Shown here: one piece after another, positions 36,947 to 45,090 of the stretch
Layout of the letters: each line of letters begins with the position of its first letter
Position numbering within the stretch: position 1 is the first letter of the stretch
Origin: Psychrobacter submarinus
GTDB lineage: Bacteria > Pseudomonadota > Gammaproteobacteria > Pseudomonadales > Moraxellaceae
Assembly (NCBI RefSeq): GCF_904846685.1
Contig: NZ_CAJHBQ010000001.1
Location: forward strand, 1,116,001 to 1,180,000
Length of the DNA: 64,000 nt
Direction of reading: 5' to 3'
The notes under the pieces: generated by a model
The model's input: the letters and a program-made list of their open reading frames with translations, nothing else
What the model was told of the DNA's origin: nothing
Database searches by the model: none
Made by a program: the position numbers and the translations under genes

Positions 36947-37561
36947 ATGTCCACCACGCCGATGACTATTGCTAATGGTCAATTATCCTCTGCCGCATGG
37001 CTGAGCTCGCCCAATAAAAATGACCGACCTACTCAACCTCATAGCAGTGATAGTGATCCAAGTCCTTATATCGATACGATTGTCATTCATAATATTAGCT
37101 TGCCGCCCAATGAGTTTGCTCAGACTGACAGCAATGGCCTACATTATGTCAAAGCACTATTTACCAATACCCTCGACTGGGATGCCCACCCCTACTTTCA
37201 AACGATCAAAGGCGCTGAAGTATCGGCGCATCTGTTTATTGAGCGCGATGGCGCTATCACTCAGTTTGTCAACTTCAATGAGCGTGCTTGGCATGCCGGC
37301 AGGTCAAGCTACTTAGGCCGTCCTGAGTGTAACGACTATAGCATCGGCATTGAGCTTGAAGGCTCAGACTTTATTGCTTTTACCGATATTCAGTATCAGG
37401 TCTTAAGCGCAGTCATCACGGCGCTATACAAAGCTTATCCCAAAACCCGCCGGCACTTAACAGGACACAGCGATATCGCTCCAGGTCGTAAAACCGATCC
37501 GGGTGACTATTTTGACTGGGCACGACTGCGCTCAATGATAGCCAACAAGCTCGATGAGTAA
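36947..37561 (+). CDS. ampD: AmpD, 1,6-anhydro-N-acetylmuramyl-L-alanine amidase
   Basis: Cytoplasmic zinc amidase of murein recycling; its loss raises anhydro-muropeptides and, where AmpR/AmpC exist, derepresses beta-lactamase. The zinc ligands appear in IDTIVIHNISLPP (His near residue 49), AWHAGRSSYLGRPECNDYSIGIELEG (about 110-135) and LTGHSDIAPGRKTDPGDYFDW (about 170-188). Length 204 aa is slightly longer than E. coli AmpD. It is followed at 117 bases by murJ. Confidence 0.96.
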   Translation: MSTTPMTIANGQLSSAAWLSSPNKNDRPTQPHSSDSDPSPYIDTIVIHNISLPPNEFAQTDSNGLHYVKALFTNTLDWDAHPYFQTIKGAEVSAHLFIERDGAITQFVNFNERAWHAGRSSYLGRPECNDYSIGIELEGSDFIAFTDIQYQVLSAVITALYKAYPKTRRHLTGHSDIAPGRKTDPGDYFDWARLRSMIANKLDE

Positions 37562-37678
37562 TAATGCTTTGATAATAGACTAGATTTTACAGTCAATCCA
37601 TTTATCAAGCGTCTTAAAATGCTATAATCCGTCAATTTTTGACCTTCTTATATTCATCAGCAAACAAAAAAGGTTCTC

Positions 37679-39229
37679 ATGGCAAAAAGTCGCTTGTTCC
37701 GCTCCACAATGGTCGTCAGCAGCATGACCATGCTATCACGGGTTTTGGGTTTAGTACGTGACATAGTGCTGCTAGGCGTGTTTGGTGCCGGCGGCTTAAT
37801 GGATGCGTTTTTGGTGGCGTTCAAAATTCCAAATTTTCTGCGACGTCTATTCGCTGAAGGCGCTTTTAGCCAAGCTTTTGTGCCAGTGCTTTCTGAGTAT
37901 AAAGAGAAGTACAATCTGCAACAAGTACAACTATTGGTCAGTCGCACCTCTGGGGCTTTGCTGCTGATTTTGTCGATGTTGACAGTAGTGGTGATTTTAT
38001 TAGCGCCTTGGGTGGTGACCTTATTTGCGCCAGGCTTTGCCGATCAGCCCGATAAATTTGCGGTCACTGCTGATTTACTCCGTCTCACCTTTCCCTATCT
38101 TCTATTTATCTCGATGACCGCTTTTGCTAGCGGCATTCTACAAAGTTATGGACGCTTCGCCGCTCCCGCCTTTGCGCCTGTATTATTAAACCTTTGTATG
38201 ATTGGCGCGGCCTTGATATTTGCGCCGATGTTTGACACGCCCATCATGGCTTTAGGCTACGCGGTGGCTATCGCAGGGTTATTGCAGTTTTTAATTCAGC
38301 TGCCGCAGCTATGGCAACAAAAGCTGCTGGTCGCGCCCAAAGTCGACTTTAGGCACGAAGGCGTCAAGCGTATCTTAAAGCTGATGCTGCCCGCTATCTT
38401 TGGCGTATCGGTTACCCAGATTAATTTATTACTCAATACCGTCTTTGCCTCGCTAATGATCGGCGGCTCCGTCTCTTGGCTGTATGCCGCTGAACGTATG
38501 AGTGAGCTACCACTAGGACTGATTGGGGTAGCGATTGGCACGGTTATTTTGCCTAGCCTCTCTGCTAGTGAAGCCAAAAAGGACGATGTTACCTTTAAAA
38601 AGACCATCGACTGGGCGGCGCGTCTCATCATCCTAGTAGGTCTGCCAGCTGCCGCGGCACTATTTACCCTCTCTGATGTGATGATGCAAGCGCTGTTTTT
38701 ACGCGGTGAGTTCTTATTGCGTGATGCTGAGATGAGCGGTCTAGCGCTACGCAGTATGGCCGGCGGTATTTTAGGCTTTATGCTGATCAAAATCTTTGCA
38801 CCCGCGTTTTTTGCTCGTCAAGACGTCAAGACTCCGGTCAAAATCGGTATTGTATCGGTGTTTGCCAATATGATATTTAGCGTGCTGTTTATTGGTATTT
38901 TTTACTTCTTTGAGCTTCCTTTGCATGGTGGCCTTGCCCTAGCAACGACGGGTGCCGCTTTTGTTAACGCCGGCTTACTATATTACTTCTTACATAAGCG
39001 TGGTATTTTCCGTTTTGATAGCCATTGGAAAAAGCTATTTGCGCAGTTTATTATCGCAACTAGCGCTATGGTTGCAGCGCTCTATCTGATGCTGCCCTAC
39101 TTTCCAACGGATTCGGCACAGTGGCGCCGACTGGTAGCGCTACTGATTATTTGTGTGATTGGCGCCGTGGTTTATGGTGTGGTCTTGCTCATAACCGGGT
39201 TTCGTCCGCGTCAGCTTAAGCACGGTTAA
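37679..39229 (+). CDS. murJ: Lipid II flippase MurJ (MviN)
   Basis: Polytopic inner-membrane protein of the MOP superfamily that flips lipid II to the periplasm. The N-terminus SSMTMLSRVLGLVRDIVLLGVFGAGGLMDAFLVAFKIPNFLRRLFAEGAFSQAFVPVL (split here only for reading) holds the essential arginine and the RRxFAEGAF signature at about residue 51; about 14 membrane helices follow to residue 510. Length 516 aa is normal. AAGG lies upstream of the ATG. With murC, murG and ddl it makes the peptidoglycan precursor route nearly complete in this window. Confidence 0.97.
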   Translation: MAKSRLFRSTMVVSSMTMLSRVLGLVRDIVLLGVFGAGGLMDAFLVAFKIPNFLRRLFAEGAFSQAFVPVLSEYKEKYNLQQVQLLVSRTSGALLLILSMLTVVVILLAPWVVTLFAPGFADQPDKFAVTADLLRLTFPYLLFISMTAFASGILQSYGRFAAPAFAPVLLNLCMIGAALIFAPMFDTPIMALGYAVAIAGLLQFLIQLPQLWQQKLLVAPKVDFRHEGVKRILKLMLPAIFGVSVTQINLLLNTVFASLMIGGSVSWLYAAERMSELPLGLIGVAIGTVILPSLSASEAKKDDVTFKKTIDWAARLIILVGLPAAAALFTLSDVMMQALFLRGEFLLRDAEMSGLALRSMAGGILGFMLIKIFAPAFFARQDVKTPVKIGIVSVFANMIFSVLFIGIFYFFELPLHGGLALATTGAAFVNAGLLYYFLHKRGIFRFDSHWKKLFAQFIIATSAMVAALYLMLPYFPTDSAQWRRLVALLIICVIGAVVYGVVLLITGFRPRQLKHG

Positions 39230-39333
39230 CTTGAGGCGCAGCGCTGCCATAAGTAGCGTTTGTCAATACTAGGCAGAATCGTCATAATGATTGATGTACT
39301 AAAACCCTATATTAACCTATGTTGAGGTCTACC

Positions 39334-39963
39334 ATGACAACCCCTCTCGTATCAAAACCACTAGTACTGGCGACAGGTTTATTGACAGCTAGTCTACTGC
39401 TTACTGGCTGTAGTAATAATGACAGTAATGAAGTACAAATAAGCGAAGATAATAGCGAACAGACAGTCGTTGCTAATAGCAATGCTCCAGTGGAAGAAGC
39501 TGTAGCGGCTAAAGATGATGGTATTATGGCAGATGACGCTGCGACCGATGACGATACGCTCGTTCTCGATAGCGATGCCACGAATGAGACGAGTATGCCA
39601 AGCAGTAATATGACTCCTGTGACTACAGCTCCTGATCAGCCAAGCCTAGTCACTAACCCTACTGAGCCCAATACTCCAGAGGATACCGTCAAACAAGCCT
39701 TAGACACTTTATATTACGGTGATGTCGAAGATGCCGCCGGCTACTATCAGGTCGATATGGCAAACTTTGAGCAAGAGCTTGCCAATACCCAAAGCGCGTT
39801 TCAGCAGACAGTCGAGAGTGTGACTATCACCGATACTCAATATAATGCTGATAACACCAAAGCGACTATTACAGGTGAGCTGCGGCTCAAAGGCCAAGAC
39901 GAGCCTGCGCCTTTGACGTATCAGCTCCGCAAAGTCAACGGTCAGTGGAAGATTTTGGGCTAG
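39334..39963 (+). CDS. DUF4878-like lipoprotein
   Basis: A 209-aa exported lipoprotein. ATG 39334 is preferred (GAGGT upstream) over ATG 39319. The signal sequence ends in the lipobox LLLTGC, so the mature protein starts at Cys near residue 26. A long linker of Asp, Asn, Thr and Ser follows to about residue 110. The folded part, EDTVKQALDTLYYGDVEDAAGYY to KATITGELRLKGQDEPAPLTYQLRKVNGQWKI, resembles the DUF4878 (NTF2-like) fold. Function unknown; Asp after Cys is absent (SNND), so outer-membrane sorting is likely. Confidence 0.82.
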   Translation: MTTPLVSKPLVLATGLLTASLLLTGCSNNDSNEVQISEDNSEQTVVANSNAPVEEAVAAKDDGIMADDAATDDDTLVLDSDATNETSMPSSNMTPVTTAPDQPSLVTNPTEPNTPEDTVKQALDTLYYGDVEDAAGYYQVDMANFEQELANTQSAFQQTVESVTITDTQYNADNTKATITGELRLKGQDEPAPLTYQLRKVNGQWKILG

Positions 39964-40020
39964 TTTGGTTTAGCGACTAAAACAACGGTTGGCAACTATT
40001 CGTTGCAGTTATTGTTTCGC

Positions 40021-40629
40021 TTAGATCGCGGTTTCACTGACATTATTGTCAATCGCGATACCGAGCATGACTACATCGGCGATAAAGCCTTGCATATCGC
40101 AAACTTGCGGCATATAGCCCCATTGCTCAAAGCCAAGCTTACGAAACAAGGTTAAGCTTGGCGTATTATGAGCGAAGATTAGCGCCACGACATTGTGAAT
40201 GCCGAGACTTGGCGCTTGAGTGAGCATCCACTCGATCAATAAGCGGCCTAAGCCTTGCCTGTGATAATCGCGATGCAGATAAATACTGACCTCGCTACTG
40301 ATATGGTAGGCGGTACGCGCGTATAAATCGCTAAAGCTGCCCCAAGCGACAATAACCGCTGGCGAGTCAGCTGATGTTGTAGTGACCACATAAATGGGCC
40401 GTTTGGGATCATTGAGATGCTCATCGAACCAACTGGCACGCTCAGCACTAGTGACAGGTGCCAATTGAGCGGTCGCTTGTTTGCCGGCGATACTTTGATT
40501 ATAGATATCTAATATAGCCGTTAGGTCATTGAGACTAGCGCGCCCTACAGCAAACTTATCATTTAGTGCAATTGGGGCTAATGAAGTGGTAGTCGTCTGC
40601 TGGTGACGACGGGTGACATTGTCTAACAT
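40021..40629 (-). CDS. GNAT-family N-acetyltransferase
   Basis: Acetyl-CoA-dependent transferase of the phosphinothricin-acetyltransferase-like group. The pattern VSIYLHRDYHRQGLGRLLIEWML (about residues 122-144) includes the acyl-CoA loop RQGLGR, and NPSLTLFRKLGFEQWGYMPQV-like sequence follows (NTPSLTLFRKLGFEQWG). The N-terminus LNDLTAILDIYNQSI is typical. AGGAG precedes the ATG. The substrate cannot be deduced; phosphinothricin-type and other small amines are possible. Confidence 0.9.
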   Translation of the reverse strand: MLDNVTRRHQQTTTTSLAPIALNDKFAVGRASLNDLTAILDIYNQSIAGKQATAQLAPVTSAERASWFDEHLNDPKRPIYVVTTTSADSPAVIVAWGSFSDLYARTAYHISSEVSIYLHRDYHRQGLGRLLIEWMLTQAPSLGIHNVVALIFAHNTPSLTLFRKLGFEQWGYMPQVCDMQGFIADVVMLGIAIDNNVSETAI

Positions 40630-40777
40630 AGCGCTCCTAATAGGATAAGTTGTGGTCTATAGTTTGCAGTGTGAGTTTGGCTATTTTACTTTATAATGGC
40701 AGCCCTTGACGTCTTTTATGCTCTTAGATTCATGACCTGTGTCTTTTATTCAACCGCTCCTATCATAGCTGTAAATT

Positions 40778-41818
40778 ATGAATACCTATTATTTAGAACA
40801 ACTGATTGCACCGCCTTATATTGTTAATGACAGTGTTAAAGCGACTGACTTGGCGCCTTGCGTCCTAACCATTGGCAATTTTGATGGCGTGCATTTAGGT
40901 CATCAAGCGATGCTGGCAAAGGTACGTGCCTTAGCTGATGAGCAAAACCTGAGCGCAGCGGTGATGCTATTTGAGCCGCAGCCGCGAGAGTTTTTTGCCC
41001 CGCAAAAGGCCCCTGCGCGCCTGACTACTTTAGCAGAAAAACAAGCGCTGCTAGCGGATTTTGGAGTAGATACGTTAATTGTAGCTGGCTTCGATAGTGA
41101 TTTTCGCGCGCTGTCAGCTACTGCTTTTGCCGACCTATTAGCGAAACGCTTAAACGTACAAGCGCTTGTTTTAGGCGATGACTTTCGCTTTGGTCATGAT
41201 CGCACCGGTGACAGTCAGTTTTTGCAGAACTATGGCCTACAAGTCACCGACCTGCAAACCGTCACAGATGAAGAGCAGCAAGATGATCGCATCAGCTCAA
41301 CCCGCGTACGCGACTTGCTATTAGCCGGTGATATTGATGCAGCCAATCGCTTATTAGGCCGCGATTATACGATTATGGGCCAAGTCGTTGGCGGTGATAA
41401 AATCGGCCGCACTATGGATTTTCCGACTGCTAATATTGAGCTGTCTCGGATAAAGCCTGCCTTACACGGTATCTTTGCAGTCGACGTGGTCCGTCTTGAT
41501 AAACAAGGCAATATCGTAGCAGATGGACTGAGCGCTCTTGCAGAAGAAGGGCAAATGGGCGTAGCAGGACTACGAGAGTATAGTCTATTTGGTACTGCAA
41601 GTATCGGTACTCGGCCTTCAGTGACTAAAGAGCAAGAATGGCGCTTAGAAGTGCATTTTCCGCAGTTTCAAGGCGACTTATATGGTGAGAGCTTGCAGGT
41701 GCGCTTTTTGCACTACTTGCACGGCGAGCGTAACTATGAGGGTTTAGCCGCTCTAAAGCAGGGCATTCATCAAGACGTGACTGACCTGCTGGCCTGGCGA
41801 GAGCAGCAGTTAGATTAA
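40778..41818 (+). CDS. ribF: Bifunctional riboflavin kinase/FAD synthetase RibF
   Basis: Phosphorylates riboflavin to FMN and adenylylates FMN to FAD. The N-terminal adenylyltransferase half has LTIGNFDGVHLGHQAML (about residue 30) and LGDDFRFGHDRTGD (about 130), with ISSTRVRDLL near 180. The kinase half begins at MGQVVGGDKIGRTMDFPTANI (about 205), followed by GTASIGTRPSV and the end LHGERNYEGLAALKQGI. Length 346 aa is slightly above normal because of an insert near residue 262. It is not preceded by an FMN riboswitch that I can recognise. Confidence 0.97.
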   Translation: MNTYYLEQLIAPPYIVNDSVKATDLAPCVLTIGNFDGVHLGHQAMLAKVRALADEQNLSAAVMLFEPQPREFFAPQKAPARLTTLAEKQALLADFGVDTLIVAGFDSDFRALSATAFADLLAKRLNVQALVLGDDFRFGHDRTGDSQFLQNYGLQVTDLQTVTDEEQQDDRISSTRVRDLLLAGDIDAANRLLGRDYTIMGQVVGGDKIGRTMDFPTANIELSRIKPALHGIFAVDVVRLDKQGNIVADGLSALAEEGQMGVAGLREYSLFGTASIGTRPSVTKEQEWRLEVHFPQFQGDLYGESLQVRFLHYLHGERNYEGLAALKQGIHQDVTDLLAWREQQLD

Positions 41819-41846
41819 CAAGATTTGCGCGTGTCGCCTTTCCACT

Positions 41847-41879
41847 AAAAAAGCCACTTTATTATTAAAGTGGCTTTTT
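41847..41879. terminator. Bidirectional terminator between ribF and the DUF2789 gene
   Basis: AAAAAGCCACTTTA and TAAAGTGGCTTTTT form a perfect 14-bp stem around TTAT. Both strands end in T runs, suiting the convergent genes. Confidence 0.9.
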
Positions 41880-41922
41880 GATATATGACTTATTACGTGC
41901 TAACTAATGAAAGCTCTAACGA

Positions 41923-42162
41923 CTAAGCATCAGGATGCAGACGCACATTTAAGTCATCAATAACCTCTACCCAAGCGGCGTCTTTTTTCCATTCTTCTTT
42001 TAAGAACATACGCTGACTGTCGGTCCAGATGTCAGCCTCTACTAGCTTCTCATCTTTGCCTAACTGATTATCAGCGATAAATTTGTCAATCGCTTCATCT
42101 GAATTATCCAGACCTAACTGAGCGAATAGTTCATTCATATTGTAATCTACTTCACCTAACAT
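41923..42162 (-). CDS. DUF2789 family protein
   Basis: A 79-aa acidic, soluble protein. The pattern MNELFAQLGLDNSDEAIDKFI, then LVEADIWTDSQRMFLKEEWKKDAAWVEVIDDLNVRLH, matches DUF2789, a small helical family of unknown function in gammaproteobacteria. AAGGAG precedes the ATG. Upstream (42231-42258) the unit TTCTAGTGCTTTTT is repeated twice in tandem. Confidence 0.9.
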   Translation of the reverse strand: MLGEVDYNMNELFAQLGLDNSDEAIDKFIADNQLGKDEKLVEADIWTDSQRMFLKEEWKKDAAWVEVIDDLNVRLHPDA

Positions 42163-42230
42163 ACTGCTTCTCCTTAACGTTGATATAAGCTTTAACAGGG
42201 TTATTTATTATCTGACTTATTTCTAGTGCT

Positions 42231-42258
42231 TTTTTTCTAGTGCTTTTTTAATGCTTTT
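42231..42258. repeat. 14-bp tandem duplication
   Basis: TTCTAGTGCTTTTT occurs twice head to tail, followed by a partial third (AATGCTTTTT), in the upstream region of the DUF2789 gene. Confidence 0.7.
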
Positions 42259-42347
42259 TAGCGAACGTCTTTATTGTAGCAAGCCTACTGATAAAAGCTG
42301 TTAGTCAAAGTTTATCTAAGCTTACCAGTTGTGTTAACGGAGCAGGC

Positions 42348-42380
42348 AAAAAAAAGCCCTGCTATACAAGCAAGGCTTTT
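42348..42380 (-). terminator. Rho-independent terminator of mdh
   Basis: AAAAGCC and GGCTTTT pair, extended by TGC/GCA past one mismatch; a run of T follows on the minus strand. It is 33 bases after the mdh stop. Confidence 0.85.
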
Positions 42381-42412
42381 GTATCTTTAATCAGCACTTA
42401 ATTCTATAGCGC

Positions 42413-43396
42413 TTATGGCAGTAAGTGAGATACTGCGTCACGCTCTTCGCTTAGCTCTTGCTCAGTGGCAGCCATTTTCTCTTTTGAGAACTCTGCTGAG
42501 ACATCGACGTCTTCAACGATAGACCAGTCACCATTGCTGCAAGTACAAGGGAACGAGTAGATCAAGCCTTTGGCAACGCCGTATTCGCCGTTAGAGTAGA
42601 CCGCCATAGAGACCCAATCGTCGCCATCTGTGCCCATAACCCAAGTGCGGATATGGTCAATCGCTGCATTAGCAGCTGACGCAGCTGAAGAGGCACCACG
42701 CGCTTTAATAATTGCTGCGCCGCGTTTTTGTACTTCTGGGATATACGTGTTTTCGTACCAGTCGCGATCGACTAAGTCTAACGCAGGCTTACCATTGACA
42801 GTACAAGCGGTTAGATCTGGATACTGAGTTGACGAATGGTTACCCCAGATAATCATCTTTTTCACATCGTTAACAGTGCTCTCGGTCTTTTCGGCCAATT
42901 GAGCAATAGCGCGGTTGTGATCTAAGCGCGTCATCGCGGTGAAGTTACGTGGATCTAGATCCGGTGCATTACGCTGAGCGATAACGGCGTTAGTATTCGC
43001 TGGGTTACCAACGACTAGGACTTTAACATCACGTTTAGCCACTTCATTTAACGCTTTACCTTGTGCTGAGAAGATAGCAGCGTTAGCTTCTAATAAGTCT
43101 TTACGCTCCATACCTGGGCCACGTGGACGCGAGCCTACTAATAAAGCATAACTCACATCTTTAAAAGCAACTTTGGCATCGTCAGTTTGCACGATATCTA
43201 CTAATAACGGAAAAGCACAGTCTTGTAGCTCCATAACTACACCCTTTAGGGCGTCAAGTGCTGGAGTGATTTCAAGTAAATTCAAAATAACCGGCTGATC
43301 TTTACCTAGCATCTCACCAGAAGCAATACGGAATAGCATAGCATAGCTGATATTACCAGCAGCGCCAGTGACGGCAATACGTACAGGCTGTTTCAT
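42413..43396 (-). CDS. mdh: Malate dehydrogenase
   Basis: NAD-dependent malate/oxaloacetate interconversion in the TCA cycle. The Rossmann loop is [46 protein letters not shown] follows, then [13 protein letters not shown], the catalytic region [16 protein letters not shown] and [11 protein letters not shown] with the active-site histidine. Length 327 aa and motif details fit the cytosolic/chloroplast-like type found in many bacteria, not the E. coli type. GGAG lies upstream of the ATG. Confidence 0.98.
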   Translation of the reverse strand: MKQPVRIAVTGAAGNISYAMLFRIASGEMLGKDQPVILNLLEITPALDALKGVVMELQDCAFPLLVDIVQTDDAKVAFKDVSYALLVGSRPRGPGMERKDLLEANAAIFSAQGKALNEVAKRDVKVLVVGNPANTNAVIAQRNAPDLDPRNFTAMTRLDHNRAIAQLAEKTESTVNDVKKMIIWGNHSSTQYPDLTACTVNGKPALDLVDRDWYENTYIPEVQKRGAAIIKARGASSAASAANAAIDHIRTWVMGTDGDDWVSMAVYSNGEYGVAKGLIYSFPCTCSNGDWSIVEDVDVSAEFSKEKMAATEQELSEERDAVSHLLP

Positions 43397-43911
43397 AGAG
43401 TATTCTCCAATTGATTATTAGACAGTATCTTGTTCGACAATATCTTTATTAAGTAGTCGCTTTTTCAGTCACAACGGCTCGAATTAAACACGGCTTTTAT
43501 GCAAAAGGCGCATAAAACGAGAGCTAGTGTAGCACCTCGTTTAGGGAACCGTCTAGGAACAATAGCAGGCGAGTATAAGATTTGCGCGCTATATTGTTAC
43601 ATTTTATGCGCGTACTATTATAGTATGAGCGACCAAAGTAAACATCTATAATAGGACCAAATTAAGCGCTAATACTCGATAGCGCCCAAAAATCAATTTA
43701 AAATGAATAGAGTAGCAAATGAATACGGATAAGAGTTTTATAGAAGAGGCGACTGCTTAATTCAAAACACACTCTAAAATATGCTCAGAAAAAGCTTTTA
43801 ACACCATAGCAAAGCACTTTTTAACCATAGTCGTGCTGTCTATTCTATTGCATTTTTATATTTATCGGGCGCACCGAGCGGTCTGCTCTATATCCTTATC
43901 TACGCGATCTA
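43397..43911. other. Spacer between mdh and the RNase T2-like gene
   Basis: About 515 AT-rich bases without a credible ORF, holding the mdh promoter on its left side. No repeat family member or RNA gene was recognised. Confidence 0.55.
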
Positions 43912-44616
43912 TTACTGACCTCCAGAGATAATAAATTTTTTGTCGCAGCTGTCGATGACATTGCTACAACTGGCAAAATCATTGCCTTCATAGCAGACAT
44001 TGATATCAGTCAAAATCGATTGGCGGCGACTGCCTGCTTGGCAGATCAGATCGATGTCAGATGCGCTCATACCACGATTAAGTCTTATCATCTGTTTAAG
44101 AAAGCTTGATTTGGATACTGTATAGCTATTACCTGTTGTCAGCTCACTGGGCAGCTTTAGGTCTCCGGCATAGTTAATAATTTGACGAAAATAACTGTTC
44201 GCACTCAGCGGACTACAAGTCCCATAGCGATGCCACGCTTGGCTGCGCACTGTCGTGTCCGGCATAATGCGGTTGACGACTTTGAGCTGTAGAGGACTTA
44301 GACGCGGCTCACTACCGCGGCCACAGCGCTCACCATAGCCCAAATCTAGCCCAGATATAGTAAAAGAATAGCCTTCTAAACATTGACGCATCCGCGCGCG
44401 CGTTGGCTGTAGATTACATAACGCTGGGGTCATCTCAACCATGAGTACCCGCTGACCACTTTTGACTGCGCTTGCCGCTTGTGCAGGGGCTATAAAGACG
44501 ATAGGTAATAGCATTAGACCCGCTAGCTTGGCTGAGGTAGCAGACACTCGGTACCAAACAGACGATTGACGACTGTTCGCTTGATACTTTATAAAATTTA
44601 TATATTTATTTATCAT
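43912..44616 (-). CDS. Secreted RNase T2-like protein lacking catalytic residues
   Basis: A 234-aa protein with an N-terminal export signal (LAGLMLLPIVFIAPAQA, about residues 29-46). The fold is recognisable as RNase T2: YSFTISGLDLGY stands where the family has F-T-I-H-G-L-W-P, and NRIMPDTTVRSQAWHRYGTCS stands where it has MP...HEWxKHGTC, with YF following. The first active-site His is Ser, and the second-site Glu, Lys and His are Ala, Arg and Tyr. Cysteines are plentiful. It is predicted to be inactive as an RNase, perhaps an RNA-binding or otherwise repurposed protein. ATG 44616 is used; a TTG lies at 44622. Confidence 0.75.
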   Translation of the reverse strand: MINKYINFIKYQANSRQSSVWYRVSATSAKLAGLMLLPIVFIAPAQAASAVKSGQRVLMVEMTPALCNLQPTRARMRQCLEGYSFTISGLDLGYGERCGRGSEPRLSPLQLKVVNRIMPDTTVRSQAWHRYGTCSPLSANSYFRQIINYAGDLKLPSELTTGNSYTVSKSSFLKQMIRLNRGMSASDIDLICQAGSRRQSILTDINVCYEGNDFASCSNVIDSCDKKFIISGGQ

Positions 44617-44893
44617 AGTCAAAAGGGTGTATACAGTTATCGAACAGTAGAAGCAGGTATAAAAATAGCCTATAGTTATCGTTCTGTTTTTGAACGCTAA
44701 CTAAATAAAGAGCTAGTAATCTATAACATTGAGACAGATTAGTCTAATACTACCAAAACACTTTGTTTTCTCTATAGCAAAAACGTAAATCAACTTTAAA
44801 AACTTCTATCCCTTGATATAGCAAAGGATAACGCGGCCTGTTAAAACCTTATCTGAACCTTTATTTTTAATACATTAATATCCTAAAAAGATT

Positions 44894-44930
44894 AAAAAAA
44901 AGCCATCAACACTACTTGCTGATGGCTTTT
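44894..44930 (-). terminator. Rho-independent terminator downstream of slt
   Basis: GCCATCA pairs with TGATGGC across 11 bases, with eight T on the minus strand. It lies about 160 bases after slt, beyond the family C repeat. Confidence 0.85.
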
Positions 44931-44948
44931 GCTATAAAGATGCACTAC

Positions 44949-45055
44949 TATAGTCAATCAATATTAAAAGTGGTACAAGGCAGACGAGTGCAAGTACTAC
45001 AGTAGTAGGCTAAACGAGTCTAACGCCGTAACACTTTAATAGTGGTTCGACTATA
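44949..45055. repeat. Family C repeat, 107 bp
   Basis: Bounded by TATAGTC and GACTATA. The ends extend as imperfect inverted repeats of about 26 bases (TATAGTCAATCAATATTAAA on one side; the complement of the other reads TATAGTCGAACCACTATTAA). There is no ORF. I believe similar sequences are common in Psychrobacter genomes, but only one copy is in the window, so that is recollection, not observation. Confidence 0.55.
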
Positions 45056-45090
45056 ACCACGTCAAACGCTATTGCGCAGCCATGAGGCTG

